A DNA stretch of 64,000 nucleotides from Vibrio nitrifigilis (GCF_015686695.1 NZ_JADPMR010000004.1:682001-746000), one strand, 5' to 3'; numbered from the stretch's first letter, positions 6,626-13,825 are shown. Notes: generated from the sequence alone by a model not told the origin. Translations and numbers: made by a program.

Positions 6626-6946
6626 TTATTTCTGGATTGGTTTAATATCGACAACCCAGTTTTTCTGAATGTTATTAGGGTCAACATCCAAAACTAAATC
6701 GCATTCCAAAGGGAACTGGTTTTCAAACGTTTGGAGCTTATGCAGCAAGCTCAGATTGTCCGTACTCATTGGAACGGTTTTTTGCATCAGGCCAACGCGA
6801 GTACAGCGACCTGATTGTGATTCTGTCCAACCGTCATTAGCACCGAGAATGTTAACGACAGCGAAGTTGTAAGGTCTGTTAGAGCCTTTTGATGTACCTT
6901 GACTGTGTTCGCAGCCAAGAATATGAGCACGAATAGTGTTAGCCAT
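6626..6946 (-). CDS. phage ssDNA-binding protein (RstB / pV position)
   Basis: This 106-residue soluble protein contains MANTIRAHILGCEHSQGTSK and a C-terminal strand pattern (CDLVLDVDPNNIQKNWVVDI). It fits the DUF1293-type proteins of Vibrio filamentous phages that occupy the position of the Ff gene V protein, which coats phage ssDNA before packaging. Its ATG overlaps the end of the replication gene by 8 bp, giving coupled expression of initiator and ssDNA-binding protein. The function is assigned by family and location, not by motif. Confidence 0.75.
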   Translation of the reverse strand: MANTIRAHILGCEHSQGTSKGSNRPYNFAVVNILGANDGWTESQSGRCTRVGLMQKTVPMSTDNLSLLHKLQTFENQFPLECDLVLDVDPNNIQKNWVVDIKPIQK

Positions 6947-8192
6947 GAGCTAGTTCTCCAGTTTTTTGATGGTGGTATTCCCAGCCGACTGGAAAGTTTA
7001 TTCGGTCGGGAATGTCGTTTAATTCAAACCCACGTGTCAGAACTTCCATCACGTGAGAGTCATCTTCATAGAGCAAGCGCATAGCGTTAACGAGCTTGCC
7101 ATATTGAACGCGAGCATGTTTGATTGCATTTTCTAGGTTGGTTTTAAACGTCAGCTTAACCGTAGAAATACGAACTGGTTGCACCTCAGAAATGAGTGAG
7201 GCTAGGGCAGGATAAGCACCTGCAAAATAAGGGTCAGGATTGACGATAATATCCAAAGGAATCACGCGATAACGGTTGCCTATTTGAACCTCGAAACGAT
7301 TCCAATTTGGGTATTCCGTAGAGTTAAGTTGAGCGCCTTTATGGTAGCCACGGAACAACTTTCCGTTATTACGGTCGCCAACATAAAATGTATGGCCCTT
7401 ATCAGGAACAAAGCCACATTTGCGCTTATCGGTAGCACTAGCGCCAGTACCGCCAAGGAACTCACCCCAACAAGGCGGTTTACCTTGAGTGATGAACATG
7501 CCATCTTGATAACGTTCTTTGATTTCATCGATGGTTATGTTTCCTTCTAGGTCATCTAGGGCCAAGTCAACACGGGTTAACTTAGTGCCAGCCATTTGAG
7601 ACAGTGCCTTGTGTAAACGTTCCATGCTGATAGCGGTGCAGCCTTTACCAGAGAACGACACATAGAAACCAAAGTTAGCCGCACCCCAAGCAACAATCCC
7701 AGCTTGGATACCGTTACAAAGAAGTTTTGCACTGTAGCGATAACCGGAATAACCACCGCGACGTTCTACCGTCCAAACGTTGCCGTCATAGGAAATTTCT
7801 TCCTGTAACAACTCTAAAAATGATTCGAGTTCACCATGACAAAGGACGTCCAACATATCGATGCCAATGTTTGAAATGAGCTGTTGGTAAGAGTCATGGA
7901 AAGATGTGTCCGATTCGATATACAAATCAGCATCACATAACGCGTTATTAAGAGCCGAAAAGTACAGGTCTTTATTGGCGTAGTCGTTTTCATCTACGCA
8001 TCCGAGAACTTGAGCCAAGTTTTCACCGAAATAGGCGATTTTCTTGTTTTCTTCACGCATAGTAGCCATTGGGTGAGCCGACTTAGCGGAACCATCAGCA
8101 AAGGCATAACGTTGTTTGGCCATTTCTTTACAACGCTCAAGAATCAGAGGCGTGCCAGAGAATGATACATAGTCGATGATAGTGCGGCTCAT
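6939..8192 (-). CDS. phage rolling-circle replication initiator (RstA / gpII-like)
   Basis: This 417-residue protein begins MSRTIIDYVSFSGTPL and contains the replication-initiation-factor core (LTRVDLALDDLEGN near residue 200, and RFEVQIGNRYRVIPLDI near 300). It is the family found in CTX RstA and Vf33-type phages. The enzyme nicks the plus origin of the replicative form to start rolling-circle synthesis. The annotated start is the ATG at 8192, which overlaps the previous gene's stop as ATGA and has an AGGGGA Shine-Dalgarno; an ATG two codons further upstream is less favoured. The catalytic Tyr cannot be assigned by eye. It is controlled by the operator array at 8469-8529. Confidence 0.88.
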   Translation of the reverse strand: MSRTIIDYVSFSGTPLILERCKEMAKQRYAFADGSAKSAHPMATMREENKKIAYFGENLAQVLGCVDENDYANKDLYFSALNNALCDADLYIESDTSFHDSYQQLISNIGIDMLDVLCHGELESFLELLQEEISYDGNVWTVERRGGYSGYRYSAKLLCNGIQAGIVAWGAANFGFYVSFSGKGCTAISMERLHKALSQMAGTKLTRVDLALDDLEGNITIDEIKERYQDGMFITQGKPPCWGEFLGGTGASATDKRKCGFVPDKGHTFYVGDRNNGKLFRGYHKGAQLNSTEYPNWNRFEVQIGNRYRVIPLDIIVNPDPYFAGAYPALASLISEVQPVRISTVKLTFKTNLENAIKHARVQYGKLVNAMRLLYEDDSHVMEVLTRGFELNDIPDRINFPVGWEYHHQKTGELAHG

Positions 8193-8398
8193 AACCATTC
8201 CCCTTGGTTGTCAAACGCACCAGAGGCGCGCAAATCCGGTTCATTTTCTGGCGTAACTTCGATAAGGTCGCGTCCTGAATCACATGCGTATGAATACATT
8301 TCCATGCGAGTGCGGAAGTAATCTGGATAACCATCGATTGAGACGTAATAACCGTCATCATCAGCCCAGTAATACACAGGAGAGTTAGTACCGCACAT
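8189..8398 (-). CDS. small early phage protein of unknown function
   Basis: This 69-residue, acidic, Tyr-rich protein (VYYWADDDGYYVSIDGYPDYF near the start, split by no gap) ends in GEWL. It is the first gene of the leftward phage operon and overlaps the replication initiator by four bases (ATGA). I prefer ATG at 8398 with AAGGTGG upstream; a GTG four codons earlier is possible. No family is recognised. Its position next to the operators suggests an early role in replication or its control. Confidence 0.65.
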   Translation of the reverse strand: MCGTNSPVYYWADDDGYYVSIDGYPDYFRTRMEMYSYACDSGRDLIEVTPENEPDLRASGAFDNQGEWL

Positions 8399-8468
8399 AA
8401 AAGAAACCACCTTAACCAGCTTAGGGAGACCGCCAGAATCGGGTTAAGGCCGAAACCAGCGGTCAAAA

Positions 8469-8529
8469 TTGCGAATTAACGCAATCATAGTTGCAGATTT
8501 TCGCAATTACTAGATGCGAAAAAACGCAA
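8469..8529. promoter_or_regulatory. three-site repressor operator array
   Basis: Three copies of a 16-bp palindrome with consensus TTGCG-N6-CGCAA lie at 8469-8484 (perfect), 8491-8506 (one half changed) and 8514-8529 (first base changed). They start 22 and 23 bp apart, so all face the same side of the helix. They lie between the divergent early operon and repressor gene, as expected for repressor and autoregulation sites. Confidence 0.85.
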
Positions 8530-8565
8530 CCAATGAGCTATTATCGGGAAAACGGAGGAATTGCC

Positions 8566-8934
8566 ATGTACCAAAGTAAACTGTTAGATGCCTATAAACA
8601 GGCTCAAAACTACGTACAAGACAAGCAAATAGCACATGACTTAAACGTGAACCCGTCAAGAATCTGCGAAATGCGCAAAGGGAAACGTTATATATCTGAT
8701 TCAGAAGCAGTTTTTCTAGCTGAAAACTCAGGAATTGACCCTGAGATAGCATTGTTAGGTTGTCACGCTGACCGCAATGAAAATCCGCACATCAAGCAGC
8801 TATGGGAAACCATCGCAAAAAAATTTAACGGGCATGGATTACATTTAAATTCAATGGCATACGTCAGTTTAGGAACGCTCGCCAGCATGCCTTTAATCGA
8901 GCACTTACAGTACGCATTATATGTGTTATGTTAA
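8566..8934 (+). CDS. phage repressor (small HTH protein, DUF3693-like)
   Basis: This 122-residue basic protein has an N-terminal helix-turn-helix (KQIAHDLNVNPSRICEMRKG, residues 23-42). The family resembles the YdaS/DUF3693-type phage regulators. ATG at 8566 is chosen because GGAGG lies 6-8 nt upstream; the open frame extends 25 codons further up through the operators. It is divergent from the replication operon and faces three operators. The stop codon and last four codons (Tyr-Val-Leu-Cys) lie inside the dif site and are host-derived if the XerC exchange model holds. In the circular phage the frame would instead read 36 more codons. A fragment of a close relative lies at 1749-1818. Confidence 0.85.
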   Translation: MYQSKLLDAYKQAQNYVQDKQIAHDLNVNPSRICEMRKGKRYISDSEAVFLAENSGIDPEIALLGCHADRNENPHIKQLWETIAKKFNGHGLHLNSMAYVSLGTLASMPLIEHLQYALYVLC

Positions 8935-8936
8935 AT
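8909..8936 (+). other. dif-type XerCD recombination site (right prophage end)
   Basis: The XerC arm AGTACGCATTA (8909-8919), central region TATGTG and XerD arm TTATGTTAAAT (8926-8936) make a full 28-bp dif. The XerD arm is identical to my recollection of both V. cholerae dif sites. XerC should cut after 8919. The site should still serve chromosome dimer resolution after phage insertion, and it marks the replication terminus region. Confidence 0.88.
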
Positions 8937-9071
8937 TCACCCTCAGTGTAAGTTAGTACACCAACTCTTCCTTTCATTATTTTATTCAACATAAGTCATT
9001 TACCATAAAGTATATAATATTCCTATTTGTCATCTTCGATTAAAAATAGGAATATTATTGCTGGCTATGTA

Positions 9072-9500
9072 ATGCCATTGCGTTTTGTGTCTGTGTTAAA
9101 CTTGGCCATTCAATATCTCGAGCATCTTACTACTGCAGGCCTTAATGATTTGGTGGAATTAGATAAAATCCGTTGTTTAATGGCAACATCACTCATGATC
9201 GAAGCTATTACTCACAACAGAGATCATCGTTGGTTTGAACAATTTCGAGTCGGTCGATTGGACGAACATGATTTGGAAATGATGTTTTTGGGTATGATTC
9301 AACTTAATCAATTACCGAATACATTACCGCTTAGTAAAAAGCAACCAGAACAAACTAAACGCTTTAATGCTCGGGTCAACTCTGTCAATTACTTGGTTGC
9401 GGTTAAGATTATTCGAATGTGGCACAACATGAAATTTGGCTCTATTCATTATCGTGAGCGTATTCGCTATTACTTTACTCACGTGGAATCAATGAATTAA
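9072..9500 (+). CDS. hypothetical protein, first host gene after dif
   Basis: This protein of about 142 residues is helical, with many Arg, Met and Leu (for example YLVAVKIIRMWHNMKF and YRERIRYYF near the end). No domain is recognised. The start is uncertain: ATG at 9072 lacks a good Shine-Dalgarno, and a TTG at 9027 would add 15 residues. Composition looks like normal Vibrio coding DNA, and a hairpin follows the stop. It is the first gene on the host side of the dif site. Confidence 0.6.
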   Translation: MPLRFVSVLNLAIQYLEHLTTAGLNDLVELDKIRCLMATSLMIEAITHNRDHRWFEQFRVGRLDEHDLEMMFLGMIQLNQLPNTLPLSKKQPEQTKRFNARVNSVNYLVAVKIIRMWHNMKFGSIHYRERIRYYFTHVESMN

Positions 9501-9506
9501 TAAAAA

Positions 9507-9552
9507 GCGGCATAAGCGTAATGCCTCCCCAGCTAGAGCTAGCTTATGCCTA
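9507..9552. terminator. inverted repeat after the dif-adjacent gene, probable terminator
   Basis: GGCATAAGC (9509-9517) pairs with GCTTATGCC (9542-9550), with an inner AGCT-rich stem. There is no clear T run on the plus strand; on the minus strand the stem is followed by TTTTTA, so it better serves the leftward thioesterase gene. Confidence 0.6.
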
Positions 9553-9576
9553 AACGACAATTGTCGTGTGAAATGA

Positions 9577-9987
9577 TTACCCTGTGCGCATAAATTTTGC
9601 TTTGGCAGATACACAGCATTGGTCATTCACCAGTAAAGAAGCCGTCATATGCAGTATCCGATGGCGTTCTTTTTCAACGCTCGCTTCTATAATAACGAGA
9701 TCGGAAATGTGTATTGTACTGTGATATCGCATGGTCAACTCAACAGTCATGGCCATAATGCCCGCTTGATTCAAGCAACTGACCATAGCGGTATCGAGTA
9801 ATGTTGCAGCGATTCCACCATGTAAGATCCCTTTATAGCCTTGAAATTGTTCCTCGATAATATATTGAGACTTAACGGCTAATGGTGCTGTTTGAGTAAA
9901 CGGCAAGTTTAACTCTAATACGTCTCTACATTCGTTAGGTTTCTCAATTGAATTTATCGCAGTATTAATATTAACGACCGCAGCCAT
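9577..9987 (-). CDS. PaaI-type hotdog thioesterase
   Basis: This 136-residue single hotdog domain has the hallmark GYKGILHGGIAATLLDTAM (residues about 50-68). The HGG turn and an Asp in the following helix are the usual PaaI / 4HBT catalytic features. Members hydrolyse acyl- or aryl-CoA thioesters; the substrate is unknown. Its start overlaps the end of the NifX-like gene by 17 bp, so the two are co-translated, which is an unusual pairing. The Cys-Cys pair near the C-terminus (NDQCCVSAK) is not part of the family core. Confidence 0.85.
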   Translation of the reverse strand: MAAVVNINTAINSIEKPNECRDVLELNLPFTQTAPLAVKSQYIIEEQFQGYKGILHGGIAATLLDTAMVSCLNQAGIMAMTVELTMRYHSTIHISDLVIIEASVEKERHRILHMTASLLVNDQCCVSAKAKFMRTG

Positions 9988-10456
9988 GGCAACACTCTCT
10001 ATTTTTACGACGTAATCCCTTAATGATTCCCATCATGTTACGAGTTGTTTGTTGCTCTTTTGTGGCACTCATTGTTTTACAACCACGAGTTCTCGCGTTC
10101 ATTTCTTTTTTAGGTCTACCTACTTTTCCTTGCGAAACGTTAGTAAGTTCAGTACTGGCAGCTACATCTGGCCCAATATTCGAAAAATCACGGCAATGTC
10201 TAGGAAGAGAAAATACTTTAATTCCATGATTGAATAACCTTTTTAATGAATGTTGACCTATACCTTTTATGTAAACACACTTTACCTCGTGAGAAATAAG
10301 CCACTGGACAAATGCTCGTTTTTGACCGCATTTCTGATCAATATTTTCATATTGTGAAATGAATTGTCCCGACTCAGTTAATAACACATAGCTATGTGCT
10401 TTTGAGAAGTGATTAGAAACACAATCGTTATTTGTTTGTGGAATGACAATATTCAT
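9971..10456 (-). CDS. NifX/NifB-C-like (dinitrogenase iron-molybdenum cofactor fold) protein
   Basis: This 161-residue protein has a first half matching the Nitro_FeMo-Co fold (MNIVIPQTNNDCVSNHFSKAHSY; later VKCVYIKGIGQHSLKRLFNHGIKVF). The second half is Lys/Arg-rich and ends with a Cys-His cluster (CCHGCGR) that could bind a metal or Fe-S cluster. Outside nitrogen fixation these small proteins are common, often next to DUF134 regulators, and have no settled role. That pairing is seen here. The palindrome at 10478-10520 lies right upstream. It is probably an autoregulated metal or redox-related unit with the overlapping thioesterase. Confidence 0.75.
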   Translation of the reverse strand: MNIVIPQTNNDCVSNHFSKAHSYVLLTESGQFISQYENIDQKCGQKRAFVQWLISHEVKCVYIKGIGQHSLKRLFNHGIKVFSLPRHCRDFSNIGPDVAASTELTNVSQGKVGRPKKEMNARTRGCKTMSATKEQQTTRNMMGIIKGLRRKNRECCHGCGR

Positions 10457-10477
10457 ATCTTACCTCACACACTATTA

Positions 10478-10520
10478 TTTGCATATGCTACTTATACGCC
10501 TTATTTATAGCATATGCAAA
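10478..10520. promoter_or_regulatory. palindromic operator upstream of the NifX-like gene
   Basis: TTTGCATATGCTA (10478-10490) and its exact reverse complement TAGCATATGCAAA (10508-10520) lie 17 bp apart, 22 bp from the NifX-like start. Each arm contains its own GCATATGC palindrome, so two dimers could bind. The neighbouring DUF134-type HTH protein is the obvious candidate to bind here. Confidence 0.75.
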
Positions 10521-10532
10521 CAATCAGCTTAT

Positions 10533-10561
10533 AAAAAAAACGGTAAGTTACCCTACCGTTC
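10533..10561 (-). terminator. terminator after the DUF134-type gene
   Basis: AACGGTA (10539-10545) pairs with TACCGTT (10554-10560). On the minus strand the stem is followed by eight T residues. It insulates the NifX-like operon promoter from the gene upstream. Confidence 0.8.
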
Positions 10562-10597
10562 TTTATCTGTATTCGATGTTAAAGAAAAGTGACATCG

Positions 10598-10867
10598 TCA
10601 CATTTTTAGAGCTTTACTATTTACAATACAATCTATCACTTTCTTTCGTGCAGACTTAACAAGATTAGCTAATGTTTGCCTTGAAACACCCATTTCAATA
10701 GCGGCTACTTGTTGCTGCATACCTTCTAAATCGACTAACCGTAATGCTTCGAACTCGTCTAGTTCGAGTTGTATTTCTTCAAGTTCAGATACAGGAATGC
10801 CATTAGGTTTAAAACAAGAGTTTGTGGGTCTACCACATATGTTACGAGGAAGCTTTGGTCGTGCCAT
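10598..10867 (-). CDS. DUF134 / UPF0251 family HTH regulator
   Basis: This 89-residue protein starts MARPKLPRNICGRP and carries ELDEFEALRLVDLEGM followed by a helix-turn-helix (QQQVAAIEMGVSRQTLANLV). It is a textbook DUF134 protein of normal length. The two N-terminal Cys (NICGRPTNSCF) may sense a metal or redox state. Members are often encoded beside NifX/NifB-like proteins, as here. It probably binds the palindrome at 10478-10520; that is inference from proximity. It has its own terminator and lies behind the yciH terminator, so it is likely transcribed alone. Confidence 0.85.
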   Translation of the reverse strand: MARPKLPRNICGRPTNSCFKPNGIPVSELEEIQLELDEFEALRLVDLEGMQQQVAAIEMGVSRQTLANLVKSARKKVIDCIVNSKALKM

Positions 10868-10891
10868 GCTTATTTGCCGTGTTTGTAGAGT

Positions 10892-10919
10892 AAAAAAGGA
10901 AGCATTGACGGCTTCCTTT
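10892..10919 (-). terminator. terminator of the yciH operon
   Basis: AAAGGAAGC (10895-10903) pairs with GCTTCCTTT (10911-10919). On the minus strand the stem runs into TTTTTTA. It lies 26 bp after the yciH stop. Confidence 0.85.
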
Positions 10920-10944
10920 CAAATTGGAACATATCAAATATAAA

Positions 10945-11256
10945 TTAACCGCCGGCTAATTTTACTGTATGTCCCTTCTTTTCAAGATGAGCTTTAATTT
11001 TATCACGCATATCACCTTGAATTTCAATGTTCCCTTCTTTTACGGAGCCACCACAACCACAAACTTTCTTTAACTCCGCAGCGAGAAGTTTTAGAGGCGC
11101 ATCATCAAGATCGAGACCTTTGATGATAGAGACCCCTTTTCCTTTACGACCTTTGGTCTCTTTATGAATGCGAACAATACCATCACCTTTAGGTCGAGAT
11201 TTTTTTTCAGGTTCAGGTTGAATGCGACCAACTTCAGTTGAATAAACTAAACTCAT
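10945..11256 (-). CDS. yciH: YciH, SUI1/eIF1-like translation factor
   Basis: This 103-residue protein has a basic N-terminus and the SUI1 core (VSIIKGLDLDDAPLKLLAAE; KKVCGCGGSVKEGNIEIQGD). That matches E. coli YciH in length and motif. YciH is an eIF1 homologue linked to fidelity of initiation and control of stress translation. It is the second gene after the DUF3319-like protein, separated by 7 bp, and both end at a strong terminator. V. cholerae has the same gene near ddl on chromosome II, as I recall. Confidence 0.92.
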   Translation of the reverse strand: MSLVYSTEVGRIQPEPEKKSRPKGDGIVRIHKETKGRKGKGVSIIKGLDLDDAPLKLLAAELKKVCGCGGSVKEGNIEIQGDMRDKIKAHLEKKGHTVKLAGG

Positions 11257-11263
11257 AACTATA

Positions 11264-11650
11264 CTACTTCTTCATTTGATTCTGTCTCGCTTCCGCTTTT
11301 TGTTTGGCAACGAGATAAGCTTCAATGTGTTTTTGAATCGCTAACTTTGATCCTTTAATAAGGCGACCATTAAAAAAACAATACCATTCATTGGGCTGAC
11401 CAGTATCGTTTTTTAAAGTGTAGCCGTTAAAAATCTCTTGAGCACCACTAGAAGCATCTTCCCGTTTATGCGATAGAGATTCAAATTCTTTCGGATCGAT
11501 AAGTTTGGCAGTGTCACACCACCAGTCGATACTTTTCTTCACGGCAGCAAGACTGCCAGTTAACACGTGTTGCTTTATTTTAGCTTGCCAAATATCAGTC
11601 GAGTTCGGGGCCGACTGAAGATGAAAGCCTCGGTAACTTGACACAGCCAT
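11264..11650 (-). CDS. DUF3319-like hypothetical protein
   Basis: This 128-residue protein (SSYRGFHLQSAPNSTDIWQA at the start; IQKHIEAYLVAKQKAEARQ near the end) has a pattern of two repeated short modules, each with an exposed Trp and a putative hairpin. It appears to be a Vibrio-conserved family I know as DUF3319, with no known function. It is first in an operon with yciH (7-bp gap), which hints at a link to translation or stress but proves nothing. Confidence 0.7.
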   Translation of the reverse strand: MAVSSYRGFHLQSAPNSTDIWQAKIKQHVLTGSLAAVKKSIDWWCDTAKLIDPKEFESLSHKREDASSGAQEIFNGYTLKNDTGQPNEWYCFFNGRLIKGSKLAIQKHIEAYLVAKQKAEARQNQMKK

Positions 11651-11754
11651 AGGCGATCTACGCTCTTTTAGATTGATTACCTTAAATAATAATTGTATAT
11701 CTTATCTTAGCAAGTATATTAATGTCTAAATTCTCATGGTTATAGTGCTCTAAA

Positions 11755-12714
11755 ATGAAAAAATTTTCATTATCGGTCACAGATTCAGAAATTTTGAAAC
11801 GTAACTGTCTAAAACTTAAGCATCCGATCACCGTGGATGATTTTAAATTCATCACCAATAACCACTATGCTCACAGTACGTGTTTGGCAATGACAAAAGA
11901 CTGGAATCTATTCATTGAATTTTGCCAATTAAAACATGTTGCGGTAATGCCCGCTTCTACGACGGTTGTGCGTTTATTTCTAGAACATGTCGCTCGTCAA
12001 CGTAAATATGCAACTGTTCGCCGCTATTCTATTACCATTAGCGTCATGCATCAATTGTGTGGTCAAAATGATCCTACAAACCATAATCAAGTGCGTAAGG
12101 TATTGATGCAACTACGTTTAGATAAACATGGTGATGAAAAACAGGCCACAACCTTCACTGTTGTACATTTGAACGAATTAACAAAGCAAATGGCTCATTC
12201 TGATGTCATCAAAGATATTCGTGATTTAGCTATTTATTACGTAATGTTTGAATGTGCATTAAAACGAGGTGAGTTAAAACGGATGACTGCGGATCTTATC
12301 ACCGACCACGATACTCATCTATCTGTGTTGCTTGGCGACGCTCAATACCAACTATCGACAAATGGCTCAAATGCATTGCGAAATTGGTTATCTGTGTTGG
12401 ATGATGATTCCGGATTCATTTTTCGCGCGATTAATCGCCACGGAACAATTTCTGATAAAGCTCTCGATGACTCTTCCATCTATCGGATTTTTCGTAATGC
12501 TGGTGAACGATTAGGGGAACCGCAGCTAAAATTCTCAGGACAATCGACGCGCATTGGTGCGGTAAAAGAGTTAGCTAAACAGGGATATAAAGCCAAGGAG
12601 ATTCAGAAGTTTGGGCGTTGGTTGAGCCCTGCTATGCCTTATCAATACTTAGGTGACAAAAACACAGCAGAGCAAGAGAAAATCAAGTTCCTAAAAATTA
12701 AGCCTTGGGAGTGA
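11755..12714 (+). CDS. tyrosine recombinase with altered HxxR motif
   Basis: This 319-residue protein has a SAM-like N-terminal DNA-binding domain (about 1-105) and a tyrosine-recombinase catalytic domain. Catalytic Arg171 lies in ALKRGEL, box II reads QSTR with Arg266, Trp289 is in FGRW, and the likely nucleophile is Tyr298 (PYQYLG). Box II normally reads HxxR; here His is replaced by Gln263, a change also tolerated in some active relatives. It is not linked to an obvious mobile element and overlaps the convergent ddl gene by 17 bp, so it looks like a resident chromosomal gene about 2.8 kb from dif. Its substrate site is unknown; it is not XerC or XerD. Confidence 0.85.
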   Translation: MKKFSLSVTDSEILKRNCLKLKHPITVDDFKFITNNHYAHSTCLAMTKDWNLFIEFCQLKHVAVMPASTTVVRLFLEHVARQRKYATVRRYSITISVMHQLCGQNDPTNHNQVRKVLMQLRLDKHGDEKQATTFTVVHLNELTKQMAHSDVIKDIRDLAIYYVMFECALKRGELKRMTADLITDHDTHLSVLLGDAQYQLSTNGSNALRNWLSVLDDDSGFIFRAINRHGTISDKALDDSSIYRIFRNAGERLGEPQLKFSGQSTRIGAVKELAKQGYKAKEIQKFGRWLSPAMPYQYLGDKNTAEQEKIKFLKIKPWE

Positions 12715-13702
12715 GTGAACTTTTTACACAATAAGCTAAGAACTCAGCAAACTTGTGGCCATTATGTTCTAACATTTTCGGGAACATGGAAATCGGCGTC
12801 ATACCTGGAAAGGTATTAATCTCATTGAGATAAACTTCACCGTTTTCCGTTAAAAAGAAATCTATGCGTGATAAGTGACGAAGCTGCATATGTTGGTATG
12901 CTTTAGTCGCAGCATCATGAATAGCATCAAGTTGCGATTGGGTTAACCCTTCAGCTTCGACCACTGTATGAGAATGGCTATGATCACTGTATTTTTCTTC
13001 ATACGTGTAGAAGCCGTCTTGTGGCGCAATCACCTCTCCGGGAGAAGTGATGAATACGCTTCCATCCATTTCATAAGCGGCTACTTCTAGCTCACGAGGC
13101 TTAATGGCTTTTTCGACTAAAACTTGTGAAGAAAACTTAAATGCTTCACGAATACTTGATGCAAGATTCTCAGATTCAGTGACTTTATAGCACCCTACTG
13201 ACGATCCCTGACAAGCTGCTTTAACAAACACAGCTCCCCATTGAGCGAATGCTTGTTGAGCCTTGGTTAATGATTCTGAACTCTGGTCTGTTAAGAACAC
13301 GTATGGGGTGTTAGGTATTCCGAGTGCGTCATACCAGAGTTTTGAGGTAATTTTGTTGAAGCTATTGGTGCTAGCTTCAGGTCCGCAACCTAAATAAGGG
13401 ATTCCAGTGAGTTCTAACATCGATTGGATATCGCCTGTTTCACCTGGATAACCATGTATACAGGGAACAACAAAATCGATTTTGTAAGATTGTTCACTGC
13501 CATTAAGAATAGCAGTATTGGTATCTAGTGATACCAAAGTCGTTGAATTTAAGAACCAACCGTCTTTTTTCATTTCAACTCGAACAACATCAAACTCAGC
13601 AGTTTGAGATAATTGCTGTTCAATAAAATTTGCCGATATGAGCGAAACTTCATGCTCAGATGAACATCCGCCACACAAAAGTAGAATTGTTGTTTTTGCC
13701 AT
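12698..13702 (-). CDS. ddl: D-alanine--D-alanine ligase
   Basis: This 334-residue ATP-grasp enzyme joins two D-Ala for peptidoglycan synthesis in the cytoplasm. It starts MAKTTILLLCGGCSSEHEVS, the usual GG-SEH motif near residue 12. It also shows FVKAACQGSSVGC (ATP-binding loop) and the metal/substrate end YLNEINTFPGMTPISMF. The frame is open 17 codons further up, but ATG at 13702 fits the family start. It is monocistronic and convergent with the recombinase, whose end it overlaps. V. cholerae carries such a gene (ddlA type) on chromosome II; another Ddl is expected in the division cluster elsewhere. Confidence 0.95.
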   Translation of the reverse strand: MAKTTILLLCGGCSSEHEVSLISANFIEQQLSQTAEFDVVRVEMKKDGWFLNSTTLVSLDTNTAILNGSEQSYKIDFVVPCIHGYPGETGDIQSMLELTGIPYLGCGPEASTNSFNKITSKLWYDALGIPNTPYVFLTDQSSESLTKAQQAFAQWGAVFVKAACQGSSVGCYKVTESENLASSIREAFKFSSQVLVEKAIKPRELEVAAYEMDGSVFITSPGEVIAPQDGFYTYEEKYSDHSHSHTVVEAEGLTQSQLDAIHDAATKAYQHMQLRHLSRIDFFLTENGEVYLNEINTFPGMTPISMFPKMLEHNGHKFAEFLAYCVKSSLTPKA

Positions 13703-13825
13703 TAAATATGTTCCGTGACTGACCTTAATCAGGTTTGTGACTATGATAGTCAATTCACTGATAACTTACAGTGTTAGACGTCCTTTCTTACCAAATTATG
13801 GCTTAAGTGCTCACATAACAGACGG

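Larger units (their letters stand above)
2325..8919. mobile_element. filamentous (inovirus) prophage integrated at dif
   Basis: The element of about 6.6 kb is bounded by XerC-type arms at 2314-2324 and 8909-8919. It carries the full inovirus set: replication initiator, ssDNA-binding protein, 44-aa major coat protein, small minor coat proteins, a terminator between coat and adsorption genes, pIII-like, pVI-like and Zot-like proteins, and a divergent repressor. There is no integrase, as expected for phages that borrow host XerCD. Gene order resembles the Vibrio Vf33 / VfO3K6 / CTX phages. No toxin gene such as ctxAB is present. All core frames look open, so it may be functional. Confidence 0.9.

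Noticed and set aside
8137..8466. 109-aa minus-strand frame overlapping the early phage gene and operators
   Set aside because: It runs through the replication gene start and the operator-proximal region without Shine-Dalgarno or family resemblance; the 8189-8398 frame has both coupling and a good leader.
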